This document shows, piece by piece, positions 33,294 through 40,786 of a stretch of 64,000 nt of DNA. The DNA is from Dongia deserti (GTDB lineage Bacteria; Pseudomonadota; Alphaproteobacteria; Dongiales; Dongiaceae). The stretch spans positions 248,001 to 312,000 of the forward strand of contig NZ_QORW01000005.1 of the NCBI RefSeq assembly GCF_003574735.1, read 5' to 3'. The notes under the pieces were generated by a model. The model saw only the letters and a list, made by a program, of their open reading frames with translations. It had not been told where the DNA came from and did no database searches. Both the position numbers and the translations under genes were made by a program. Within the stretch, counting starts at the first letter, position 1. Every line of letters starts with the position of its first letter.

Positions 33294-34442
33294 TCAAAAT
33301 ACCCGATTGGTCGGCAAACCAAGCGCGATGCTGCCTGCAAAGGCCGCCTGAGGCCCGCTTTGCAGCGGGTGATAGCGTGCGCCCTGGATGTCGCGGAAAC
33401 GCCGCTCCAATCCTGCTGCGCGATAGAAAGCCGCGCCGCCGGCCGCCTCCATTGCCAGCTCGACGGTGGCAATGGCGTGGCTGGCAACCAGGCTGCGGCC
33501 GATCATAACCTCGTTGGTGGTTTCCGGTCCGGGCTTGTTGCTGCGCACGGCCGCCAGCATGGCAGCGTGTGCCAGTTGCGCGCCGCGCAGCTCGGTCTCC
33601 ATCTTGCCCGCCAACTCGGTGGTATGCGGATCCGGCCGGCGCTTGCGTGCCAGCTCCAGCGCGATATCGCGCGCGCTCTCCGCCACGCCGAGATAGACGG
33701 CGTAGATCAACGGGAAGGCGATCATCGCAATGGTATGGAATACCAGATGCCACTCACCGGCCTTGCGCTTCAGCGCGACGGCGGAGTCCGGCACCACATG
33801 CCCGTCGATCAGCACGTCATGCGAGCCGGTGGCGCGCATGCCGAGCGTCTTCCACACCGGAATGATACGCACGTTGGGCGAAGTCATCGGGACACCGAAA
33901 TGTAGTACCTGCGGCCCTTCGTCCGAACTGTCCCAGACAGCACTCGTCATCAGCAGGTTGCCGGCAGGCGCACCGGAAGAGAAGATCTTGCGTGCAGTAA
34001 TGCGATAGCCGCCCTCAACCTTCTCCGCCTTGCCCGAGCCGGCGATCCAGTCCGACCCGCCGCTGGTCAGCAGGATGATGCGTTCGGCCGCCACGCGTTT
34101 CAGCAGCGGCTCCACGGGCGCCTTCTGGTGCACCCAGCGCCAGGCGGGAATCGCCACCTGGTGCGTATGCATGGCAAAGGCGAGGGCGGTTGAACTGCAA
34201 TGATGCGCCAGCTCGCGCAGCATGGTCGCCAGCGCATCCACATCGTGCCCGCCACCACCGAGTTCCTTTGGCACGCCGGCCTCGACTAGCCCGGCGGACT
34301 TCAATGCTTCATAGTTTTCCCCGACAAAAGTGTCGGTCTCATCCATCTCCGCGGCGCGCTGGGCGAAATCCTGCCCCAGGTGCCGTGCCACGGCGACCAG
34401 ATCCTCCACCACCGGCTGGGTCTTCAATTCCACGACTGACAT
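33294..34442 (-). CDS. acyl-CoA dehydrogenase family protein
   Basis: 382 residues. An N-terminal helical domain (LAHHCSSTALAFAMHTHQVA), a beta domain (IILLTSGGSDWIAGSGKAEK, FSSGAPAGNLLMTSAVW) and a C-terminal helical domain (AHAAMLAAVRSNKPGPETTN, MEAAGGAAFYRAAGLERRFR) follow the acyl-CoA dehydrogenase plan. The DszC/HpaH-like C-terminal His-rich end suggests possible flavin monooxygenase activity instead. GAGGAG precedes ATG 34442; the upstream frame extension is rejected. Divergent from an HxlR regulator that probably controls it. Confidence 0.85.
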   Translation of the reverse strand: MSVVELKTQPVVEDLVAVARHLGQDFAQRAAEMDETDTFVGENYEALKSAGLVEAGVPKELGGGGHDVDALATMLRELAHHCSSTALAFAMHTHQVAIPAWRWVHQKAPVEPLLKRVAAERIILLTSGGSDWIAGSGKAEKVEGGYRITARKIFSSGAPAGNLLMTSAVWDSSDEGPQVLHFGVPMTSPNVRIIPVWKTLGMRATGSHDVLIDGHVVPDSAVALKRKAGEWHLVFHTIAMIAFPLIYAVYLGVAESARDIALELARKRRPDPHTTELAGKMETELRGAQLAHAAMLAAVRSNKPGPETTNEVMIGRSLVASHAIATVELAMEAAGGAAFYRAAGLERRFRDIQGARYHPLQSGPQAAFAGSIALGLPTNRVF

Positions 34443-34627
34443 TGGTGCTCTCCTCAAATCGATACCTCGACGCCCACGGGCCGAATCATCGCGCTGTGGC
34501 CCTTCGCAATCTAGTTCAGGATCTGTAGCGGTCTGATGGCGGGGCAGAACTCCCTGACCAACTAACTGAAAAACAAGCGAAATTCGAAACCAATCGAGTG
34601 GACTTCTGCAGCCCTGCGTGAAACCAG

Positions 34628-34640
34628 TCCAGAATCTGGA
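34628..34640. promoter_or_regulatory. palindrome in the acyl-CoA dehydrogenase/HxlR divergent region
   Basis: TCCAGA-A-TCTGGA, a perfect 6-bp inverted repeat about 60 bases before the HxlR start and about 185 before the dehydrogenase start. Candidate HxlR operator. A CATAAT -10-like element lies just downstream at about 34664. Nothing else gene-like was seen in 34443-34700. Confidence 0.35.
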
Positions 34641-34700
34641 GTGGCATTTGGTGGCAACCTGGGCATAATACGTGGAAGTTTGCACGAAGGGGAGAGAGCC

Positions 34701-35399
34701 ATGGACCAGGTCGGAGGTTACGGGCAGTTTTGCCCCGTCGCGATGGCGGCGGAGGTTGTGTGCGCGCGGTGGACACCGCTTATCCTGCGTGAGCTGCTAT
34801 GCGGCAGCACGCGGTTCAATGACATTCGGCGCGGCGTGCCGCGTATGTCGCCTACCCTGCTGTCAAAACGCCTGAAGGAGCTCGAGCAGGCCGGCGTCGT
34901 GGAGACGCGGCCGACAGCCCAGCCTGGCATCGTCGAGTATCATCTGACGGGGGCTGGGCAAGAGCTGCGCCCGATCGTCATGTCCCTGGGCACCTGGGGG
35001 CAGCGCTGGGTGGAGACGCAACTGTCACTGAAGAATCTCGATCCGTCCCTGCTGATGTGGGACATGCGGCGAAGCCTGAACGTTACTCCCATTTCGCCGA
35101 GGCGCTCCACCATACAGTTCCAATTCCCGGAGCTGCCATCCTCGCGCCAGCGTTATTGGCTGGTGATCGAGAACAACCTCGTCGATCTCTGCCAAGTCGA
35201 TCCTGGCTACGAGGTCGATCTCTTCGTCGAGTGCTCGCTACGCGCCATGACCATGATCTGGATGGGCCTGACCACTGTCCAGGCGGAGCTCGATGCCGGC
35301 CGCCTCGAACTCTCGGGAGATAGGGCGCTCGCGCGCTCCATGCAGCAATGGCTGGGCCTCAGCGCCTTCGCCGGCGAGAAGAACCGCCGCGCGGCGTAG
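34701..35399 (+). CDS. HxlR family transcriptional regulator with C-terminal sterol-carrier-like domain
   Basis: 232 residues. Residues 1-110 are an HxlR winged helix (CPVAMAAEVVCARWTPLILR, RMSPTLLSKRLKELEQAGVV). The extra C-terminal 110 residues (QFQFPELPSSRQRYWLVIEN ... DPGYEVDLFVECSLRAMTMI) resemble the SCP2-like extension seen on some HxlR proteins. That extension may sense a lipid or acyl ligand, which suits the divergent acyl-CoA dehydrogenase gene. GGGGAGAG upstream of the ATG is strong. Confidence 0.85.
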   Translation: MDQVGGYGQFCPVAMAAEVVCARWTPLILRELLCGSTRFNDIRRGVPRMSPTLLSKRLKELEQAGVVETRPTAQPGIVEYHLTGAGQELRPIVMSLGTWGQRWVETQLSLKNLDPSLLMWDMRRSLNVTPISPRRSTIQFQFPELPSSRQRYWLVIENNLVDLCQVDPGYEVDLFVECSLRAMTMIWMGLTTVQAELDAGRLELSGDRALARSMQQWLGLSAFAGEKNRRAA

Positions 35400-35429
35400 A
35401 GCGAGCCATCGCGCCGGAACAACATCGCA

Positions 35430-35456
35430 GGAACCAACCATGCAGGAGGCTTGTTC
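35430..35456 (+). promoter_or_regulatory. possible EcfG-type stress promoter of the hemerythrin gene
   Basis: GGAAC (35430-35434) and TGTT (35452-35455) are 17 bases apart, close to the GGAAC-N16/17-CGTT consensus of the alphaproteobacterial general stress sigma factor. If real, transcription starts near 35460 and excludes the ATG at 35440. Confidence 0.3.
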
Positions 35457-35490
35457 TCCAGGGCCTGTTCTTCAACACATGGAGAGCCCC

Positions 35491-36018
35491 ATGCCGACTG
35501 CCGCAAAGCACACGACCGCGAACCGCCGGAGGAGTGCCGCACGCAAGCGCACGACCGGCGGAAAGAATGATGCGCTGAAGCTCCTGAAGGCGGACCACAA
35601 GGAAGTCTCGGACCTGGTCGCAAAGTTCGAAGGCGGTCGGCTATCGAAAGACCGCAAGGTGGCCATTGCGAAGCATATCTGCATGGCGTTGACGGTCCAT
35701 GCGCAGATCGAGGAGGAGATCTTCTATCCCGCCGCGCGCGAGGCCATGCGCAGCGACGAGGATCTTCTGGACGAGGCGGAAGTCGAGCACGGCTCGATCA
35801 AGGAGCTGGTCACGGCGATCGAGGATTCCTCGCCCGACGACGATCTGTTCGAGGCGCGCGTCAAGGTCCTGGGCGAATATGTCAAGCACCACGTGAAGGA
35901 AGAAGAGGGCCAGATCTTCCCGAAGATCCGCAAGAGCGACTTGGACCTGGCCGAGATCGGCCAGGAACTCACCGCCCGCAAGGAAGCGCTGATGCGTGAG
36001 CTGAAGGGCGACGCCTGA
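35491..36018 (+). CDS. hemerythrin/HHE cation-binding domain protein
   Basis: 175 residues. A basic, disordered N-terminus (AAKHTTANRRRSAARKRTTG) precedes a four-helix HHE domain with the iron-ligand His in ADHKEVSDLV, AKHICMALTVHAQIEEEIFY, EVEHGSIKEL and EYVKHHVKEEEGQIFP. It may bind O2, NO or iron in the cytoplasm. Starts at 35440 and 35479 are also in frame; GGAGAG just before 35491 favours this one. A terminator follows and separates it from the convergent alcohol dehydrogenase. Confidence 0.85.
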   Translation: MPTAAKHTTANRRRSAARKRTTGGKNDALKLLKADHKEVSDLVAKFEGGRLSKDRKVAIAKHICMALTVHAQIEEEIFYPAAREAMRSDEDLLDEAEVEHGSIKELVTAIEDSSPDDDLFEARVKVLGEYVKHHVKEEEGQIFPKIRKSDLDLAEIGQELTARKEALMRELKGDA

Positions 36019-36030
36019 TTTCCTTCTAAT

Positions 36031-36056
36031 GCCGGACGCCAGCCATGGCGTCCGGC
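36031..36056. terminator. bidirectional hairpin between hemerythrin and alcohol dehydrogenase genes
   Basis: Perfect 11-bp stem GCCGGACGCCA/TGGCGTCCGGC with a GCCA loop in a 53-base convergent gap. Short T-containing tails lie on each side (TTGTT on plus). Confidence 0.6.
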
Positions 36057-36071
36057 AGCTTGTTCACGACG

Positions 36072-37295
36072 TTATTCGGCCGCTCTCGCCGGCACCAGTT
36101 CCACTTTGATCCAGCCCGGGTCGCGCCGGTCGAACGCCTCGTAGGCCTCGATCGCCCCGCTCAGAGGCTCGGCCTGCGTCAGGATCTCCGCCGGGTCCAC
36201 GGCACCGGTCCGCACCAGATCGATCAGCAGCGGGATGTACTTCCGGTGGTGGCAATTCCCCATGTTGAGGGTGAGGTTCTTGTTCATCGCCTTGCCGATC
36301 GGGAACGACGTGGCGTTCGGCGGATAGACGCCGACGATCGACAGCGTCCCTGCCTTCGCCAGCGCGTCGATCGCCCAGCGCAGCGCCTGCGAAGGCGCAT
36401 CGCCCGGCACCCAGTTCTCGTCGTTGGGATTGGCTTCCGGCGCAACCTCCTGGACTTCTCGTTCGAAGCTCTCCTCCTCCTTCCGCGCGGCGTCGGCCGC
36501 CGGCCCGTGATGGGCATGCTGCGCATCCACGCCGACGGCATCGATCGCACGATCCACGCCGATCTCCCCGGTCAGCGCCAGGATGGTCTTGACCGGGTCT
36601 TCCTGGTCGAAGTTCACGATCTCGGCGCCCTGGCGCCGCGCCATCGTCAGGCGGTCCTCCTTGTTGTCGATAGCGATGATTCGACCCGCGCGCATCAGCT
36701 TGGCGCTGGCGATCGCGAACTGTCCGACGGGGCCGCAGCCGAACACCGCGACAGTGTCGCCGGGCTCGATCTCCGCCATCTCGGCGGCGAAATAGCCGGT
36801 CGGGAAGATGTCGGACAGGAGGATCGCCTGGTCGTCGCTGATCTCCTCTGGCAGCTTCACCAGCCCGACATTGGCGAAGGGAACGCGCACCTTCTCCGCC
36901 TGCATGCCGTGAAAACCGCCATTTGCGACCGGCCCGCCGAAGAACGCCGTGCCGGCCCGCTTGCCGTTGGGATTGGCGTTGTCGCATTGCGCGAAATAGC
37001 CGGCCCGGCAATAGGAGCATGTGCCGCACGCAATGGTGGACGGTATCACGACGCGGTCGCCGACCTGCAGGTTGCGCACCATCTCGCCCAGCTTCTCCAC
37101 GATCCCAACCCCTTCGTGGCCCAGCACGGTGCCAGGCTTTACCCCGCTCGCCGTGCCACGCACGAAATGCAGGTCGGTCCCGCAGATCGCGGAGGAGGTG
37201 ATCCGGACGATTGCATCGGTCGGCTGCTCGATCTTGGGTTCGGCAATGTCTTCGATGCGAATGTCGCCGATGCCGTGGAATACGACTGCCTTCAT
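36072..37295 (-). CDS. zinc-dependent alcohol dehydrogenase (MDR family)
   Basis: 407 residues. Catalytic-zinc motif GTVLGHEGVGIVEKLG, first ligand Cys in SSAICGTDLHF, and structural zinc Cys in CGTCSYCRAGYFAQC. The Rossmann loop is VAVFGCGPVGQFAIASA. An insert around residues 245-275 (HAHHGPAADAARKEEE) is characteristic of the glutathione-independent formaldehyde dehydrogenase-like branch. Substrate unproven. A broken basic-protein gene lies upstream on the same strand. Confidence 0.87.
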   Translation of the reverse strand: MKAVVFHGIGDIRIEDIAEPKIEQPTDAIVRITSSAICGTDLHFVRGTASGVKPGTVLGHEGVGIVEKLGEMVRNLQVGDRVVIPSTIACGTCSYCRAGYFAQCDNANPNGKRAGTAFFGGPVANGGFHGMQAEKVRVPFANVGLVKLPEEISDDQAILLSDIFPTGYFAAEMAEIEPGDTVAVFGCGPVGQFAIASAKLMRAGRIIAIDNKEDRLTMARRQGAEIVNFDQEDPVKTILALTGEIGVDRAIDAVGVDAQHAHHGPAADAARKEEESFEREVQEVAPEANPNDENWVPGDAPSQALRWAIDALAKAGTLSIVGVYPPNATSFPIGKAMNKNLTLNMGNCHHRKYIPLLIDLVRTGAVDPAEILTQAEPLSGAIEAYEAFDRRDPGWIKVELVPARAAE

Positions 37296-37316
37296 GAAAG
37301 AACTCCGCCAAACTTG

Positions 37317-37521
37317 TTACTTCTTGCGCTTTGGGGCTTTTTTGCCGCCCTTGCGTCCACCAGTGCGTGCAGCGGCATTGCTGGCCGTCTTGCCACGGCC
37401 AGACCCGCGCTTCCCCGACACACCGCGTTCCTTGTAGCTCTTGGTGGTAGTGCTCGGCTTTGCGCTTCTGCTTGCCGGTGTAGGAGCTCTTGCTGTCCCC
37501 GTAGCATCGCAAGGACCTCAT
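37317..37521 (-). pseudogene. frameshifted small basic protein (plasmid-stabilisation-like)
   Basis: From ATG 37521 the frame reads SKSSYTGKQKRKAEHYHQ, then loses sense. The neighbouring frame continues with KSYKERGVSGKRGSGRGKTA and a Gly-Lys-Arg-rich tail to a TAA at 37317. Joined, this resembles the small KSxYTxKQKRxAEH...YxKRGVS basic proteins often labelled plasmid stabilisation protein. One base is missing near the AEH/SYKERG join, and the segment that usually follows KERGVS is shortened. It is therefore a degraded gene, unless the deletion is a sequencing error. The name of the family is from memory. Confidence 0.55.
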
Positions 37522-37804
37522 GACTGTTCCATCTGCAAAACAGTCACCAAGAACTTGCGTTGCTCCGTGAGCACCCATCGCAAGGAAGACGTGTAGCCGC
37601 TCGGAACCTTTGCCCGGCTTGTGAGTTGTTATTGGTTGGCCACTTGTGGTGGCGTGGCTGGCGAAGTTTACCCCCTCACATCGCTGAGCCACGGCGGCGG
37701 CGAGGGCGAAGCCCGTCCCCCCGAGCGCGCTCCTTCGCCGTCGCCCGCTTTATGCACCGATAAAATTCTGCAATGCGTGTCGAGAAAGAGCGAGCTGGCT
37801 TGGT
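37522..37804. other. spacer without recognisable gene
   Basis: 283 bases between the broken basic-protein gene and the NTF2-like gene. No coding frame with family resemblance, tRNA or terminator was seen. A GGAAC-N17-GTT match at 37603-37627 on the plus strand has no downstream gene. Confidence 0.5.
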
Positions 37805-38188
37805 CTACGTCTGCAGGAGGTCGTAGTGGATCGTCTGCACCCGAATCTTCCCATCGCAGATCACGAAGGTATCCACGCCGCAGCCAACACGATAGTTGTT
37901 GGAACTTGCACCCCAAACTAGCAGCGCGTAGCGGTCGGCGACTTGGCGCGCCGTGAAATGGAAATGAACATTCGGCAGCTGTGCCTTGAGCCGCCGGGCG
38001 GATTCCCTGATTCCATCATGGCCGCGCTGGATGCTGTTGCACGTCAGGAGCAGCACATCATCGGCGTAGTTCCGGTGCAGATCCTCCTCGAGGGCGCCAG
38101 CCTCCCTGAGACGCAGATGGTCTTCGAAGACTTCGGCGGGCGACCGTTGCAACAGGCGGCGGTCGTTCTCGACGGCGCGAACTGACAT
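37805..38188 (-). CDS. NTF2-like (SnoaL) fold protein
   Basis: 127 residues of the nuclear-transport-factor-2-like cone fold: VFEDHLRLREAGALEEDLHR, NYADDVLLLTCNSIQRGHDG and a curved sheet NVHFHFTARQVADRYALLVW ending CDGKIRVQTIHYDL. Such proteins are isomerases, hydrolases or ligand carriers; activity cannot be read here. AAGGGAAC lies just before ATG 38188; an upstream start is less likely. Confidence 0.75.
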   Translation of the reverse strand: MSVRAVENDRRLLQRSPAEVFEDHLRLREAGALEEDLHRNYADDVLLLTCNSIQRGHDGIRESARRLKAQLPNVHFHFTARQVADRYALLVWGASSNNYRVGCGVDTFVICDGKIRVQTIHYDLLQT

Positions 38189-38385
38189 GGCTGTTCCCTT
38201 CCAGAGCGTCATCTGCGAAGCAGCACCCGACCGCTTGCGCTAACAGATGGCGCGCGGAAGCATGGCTCAGGCGTGTCAGCCCTCGCCCCCTTTGACAAAG
38301 GACATTTTCTCCGCTGCGCGAGCGTTTGCTGGCGCAAGACTGCGCCCGCTGGCTCCGCATGAAAGGGGGATCAAGCCAGAGGGAA

Positions 38386-38462
38386 TGGTCGGAGTGAGAG
38401 GATTCGAACCTCCGGCCCCTGCGTCCCGAACACAGTGCTCTACCAGGCTGAGCTACACTCCG
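38386..38462 (-). tRNA. tRNA-Pro (anticodon CGG)
   Basis: 77 bases with all arms: acceptor CGGAGTG/CACTCCG, D arm GCTC/GAGC, anticodon stem CTGTG/CGCAG around TTCGGGA (CGG at positions 34-36), variable GGGCC, T arm GGAGG-TTCGAAT-CCTCT, discriminator A and encoded CCA. It has its own promoter upstream. Confidence 0.97.
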
Positions 38463-38512
38463 ACACATGAAACGGGGCGATGAGCCCCGGTCGGGAACTT
38501 CTGGGCGAGCGG

Positions 38513-38541
38513 TATATACAGACGCCATCGCCCTGAGGCAA
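38513..38541 (-). promoter_or_regulatory. sigma-70 promoter of tRNA-Pro
   Basis: TTGCCT (38536-38541) and TATATA (38513-38518) with a 17-base spacer on the minus strand, about 50 bases before the mature tRNA 5' end. The remaining spacer to 38765 holds no other recognisable element. Confidence 0.6.
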
Positions 38542-38765
38542 GCCCCGCCCGGAGGGTCTTTCGGGGATGGCAGGATTCCCCGGAAAATCCCGCGAATTCA
38601 GCCGCTTCCGCTACCGCCGGAGGTGCCGGAAACGGCGGTGCTGCGCGGGCCACCGTCCCCTGGCAGGGTGTGGGCTTGTTCGCGAAACCTTAATCCTGTT
38701 GATTCCTGGTCGTCATGGTTCGCGGCGAGCATCGCGACCCGCACGAACCCCAAAGGAGAGTCGCG

Positions 38766-40343
38766 ATGCCTCGCACCTCGTCCTCTCGGCCGAAGTCCCG
38801 GCGCACCTTCCTGAAGGTCGCCAGTGCCGGCGCTCTCATGATCCCGGCCGGCCTCGCCATGCCCCGCCTCTCGCGCGCCGTTTCCCGGCCGGTGGTGACG
38901 CACGGCCTGCAAGCGGGCGACGTCGGCGTGGATCACGGCGTGATCTGGGCGCGTGCCGACCGGCCTGCTCGCGCGATCATCGAGGTCGCGACGACGGAAG
39001 GGTTCCGCGACGCGCGGACATTGCCCTATGTCGATGTGCTGCCGGAGACCGACTATGTCGCCAAGCTGCTGGTCGAGAACCTGCCGGCTGGCCACGATAT
39101 CTTCTACCGCGTGACCTTCTTTGATCTTGCCGACGCGAATGCCATCTCCGAGCCCGTGAGCGGCCGCTTCCGCACCGCGCCCACTGGCCTGCGCGACGTC
39201 TCCTTCACCTGGTCCGGCGACACGGCCGGGCAGGGCTGGGGCATCGATCTCGACCGCGGCGGCATGAAGGCCTATGCGACCATGCTGAAGCATCAGCCAG
39301 ACTTCTTCATCCATTGCGGCGACACCGTCTACGCCGACGGCCCGTTGGCGGCGGAAGTCGACCTGCCCGACGGCAGCAAATGGAAGAACGTGATGATCGA
39401 GGAGAAAGCCAAGGTCGCCGAGACTTTGGCCGAGTTCCGCGCTCAGTACAAATACAATCTCATGGACCAGAACCTGCTCGCGTTCAACGCGCAGGTGCCG
39501 ATGCTTGCACAGTGGGACGACCATGAGGTCACCAACAACTGGTCGGACTCGAAGGTCTTCGACGACCGTTACACGGAGAAGAACGTGCGCCTGCTGGCGG
39601 CGCGCGCGGCGCGGGCGTTCCACGAATTCATGCCGATCGCACCTGTCGCCGCGGAACAGGGCCGGGTCTATCGCAAAGTGTCGTACGGGCCGTTGCTCGA
39701 CGTCTTTTTCGTCGACATGCGCCGCTATCGCGGGCCTAACGGGGGCAATCTGGAGGCCGAACCCGGCGTCAACACCGTGTTCCTCGGTCGCGACCAGATC
39801 GAATGGCTGAAACGTGAGCTGCTGGCGTCGAAGGCGACGTGGAAAGTGATCTCCGCCGACATGCCGCTCTCGCTGCTGATCTGGAACGACGCCGAGAACA
39901 AGAAGGGTTTCGAGGGCATCGCCAACAACGAGCCCGGCGCGCCCAGGGGCCGCGAGATGGAGTTCGCGGAACTGCTCTCCTTCATGAAGGCGGCGAAGAT
40001 CCGCAACACGGTGTGGCTAACCGCCGACGTGCACTACACTGCCGCGCATTACTATGATCCGAACAAGGCGGCGTTCCAGGACTTCAACCCGTTCTGGGAG
40101 TTCGTGTCCGGCCCGATCCACGCCGGCACCTTCGGTCCCAACGAGCTCGACATGACCTTTGGGCCGGACGTGAAATACGCCAAATCGGCCGACGGCACCG
40201 TCGACGGCCTGTCGCCGGCCGCTGGCCTGCAGTTTTTCGGCCATGTGAAGATCGCCGGCGACACCGGCGTCATGACCGTCACGCTGCGCGACGTTGCCGA
40301 CGCGGCGTTGTGGTCGGTCGATCTGACGCCAGAGCAGGCGTGA
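38766..40343 (+). CDS. phoD: PhoD-like alkaline phosphatase
   Basis: 525 residues. A twin-arginine signal (SRRTFLKVASAGALMIPAGL) indicates Tat export. The PhoD core shows TWSGDTAGQGWG, FIHCGDTVYADG, LAQWDDHEVTNNW, DVFFVDMRRYRG and WLTADVHYTAAHYYDP, giving the Fe/Ca ligands. It is a periplasmic or secreted phosphomonoesterase/diesterase for phosphate scavenging. AAAGGAG fixes ATG 38766. No pho box was convincing upstream. A double hairpin terminator follows. Confidence 0.9.
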   Translation: MPRTSSSRPKSRRTFLKVASAGALMIPAGLAMPRLSRAVSRPVVTHGLQAGDVGVDHGVIWARADRPARAIIEVATTEGFRDARTLPYVDVLPETDYVAKLLVENLPAGHDIFYRVTFFDLADANAISEPVSGRFRTAPTGLRDVSFTWSGDTAGQGWGIDLDRGGMKAYATMLKHQPDFFIHCGDTVYADGPLAAEVDLPDGSKWKNVMIEEKAKVAETLAEFRAQYKYNLMDQNLLAFNAQVPMLAQWDDHEVTNNWSDSKVFDDRYTEKNVRLLAARAARAFHEFMPIAPVAAEQGRVYRKVSYGPLLDVFFVDMRRYRGPNGGNLEAEPGVNTVFLGRDQIEWLKRELLASKATWKVISADMPLSLLIWNDAENKKGFEGIANNEPGAPRGREMEFAELLSFMKAAKIRNTVWLTADVHYTAAHYYDPNKAAFQDFNPFWEFVSGPIHAGTFGPNELDMTFGPDVKYAKSADGTVDGLSPAAGLQFFGHVKIAGDTGVMTVTLRDVADAALWSVDLTPEQA

Positions 40344-40348
40344 GTATC

Positions 40349-40420
40349 AGCGGGCGCCGCATCGTCGCCCGCTGCCGACACCCCGCCGGGCCGCGGATGT
40401 ACCGGCCCGGCGGGTGTCGG
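40349..40420 (+). terminator. tandem hairpins after phoD
   Basis: First hairpin AGCGGGCG/CGCCCGCT (about 40349-40373). Then a very long stem of about 18 bp: CCGACACC..CCGGGCCG (40375-40393) against CGGCCCGG..GTGTCGG (40403-40420), with one bulged C. They separate phoD from the convergent DUF2185 gene. Confidence 0.6.
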
Positions 40421-40431
40421 TGCTTCTCCGC

Positions 40432-40737
40432 TTATCCAGGAAATGCCGTTGGAACGAACATGTTCGTCGCCGGATGGCGCTCAAACGCGGAGAAGACTGC
40501 AGCGTCCAGATACTTGATGATGTCAGGATCGCAGTTCGCGATGGTGTTGACGTCATAGAGCGCGAAGTTGGCCGGATCGTCGGCATATGCCTGCGTTTCT
40601 TCGCTCGAAAAGAAACGCCAGCCGCTATCCGTGTCATCGTCAGGCAACTCGCGATACATGAACCCGACGCGCTGACCGTCCACCGTAATGCGGTTGGAGG
40701 CGATGCAAGATCCTCGGCGCTCGGCCAGTGGCTTCAT
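40432..40737 (-). CDS. DUF2185 (Imm33-like) protein
   Basis: 101 residues. CIASNRITVDGQRVGFMYRE, DDDTDSGWRFFSSEETQAYA and FALYDVNTIANCDPDIIKYL match the DUF2185/Imm33 family, some members of which are immunity proteins in polymorphic toxin loci. No toxin gene is adjacent here, so an immunity role is not supported by context. ATG 40737. Confidence 0.8.
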   Translation of the reverse strand: MKPLAERRGSCIASNRITVDGQRVGFMYRELPDDDTDSGWRFFSSEETQAYADDPANFALYDVNTIANCDPDIIKYLDAAVFSAFERHPATNMFVPTAFPG

Positions 40738-40786
40738 GTTCGAGGATCCAAGGCAAAGCGTTTCGTCGCCATATGGCGGCGCGCTA

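Noticed and set aside
37603-37627. EcfG-type promoter match GGAAC-N17-GTT on the plus strand
   Set aside because: No gene follows in that direction, so the match is probably chance.
36064-37692. 542-codon minus-strand frame overlapping the alcohol dehydrogenase
   Set aside because: It is out of frame with the enzyme. Only its first part carries meaning, as the start of the broken basic-protein gene.
40432-40737. Immunity protein of a polymorphic toxin system
   Set aside because: The DUF2185/Imm33 resemblance is real, but no toxin, VgrG, PAAR or secretion gene is adjacent.
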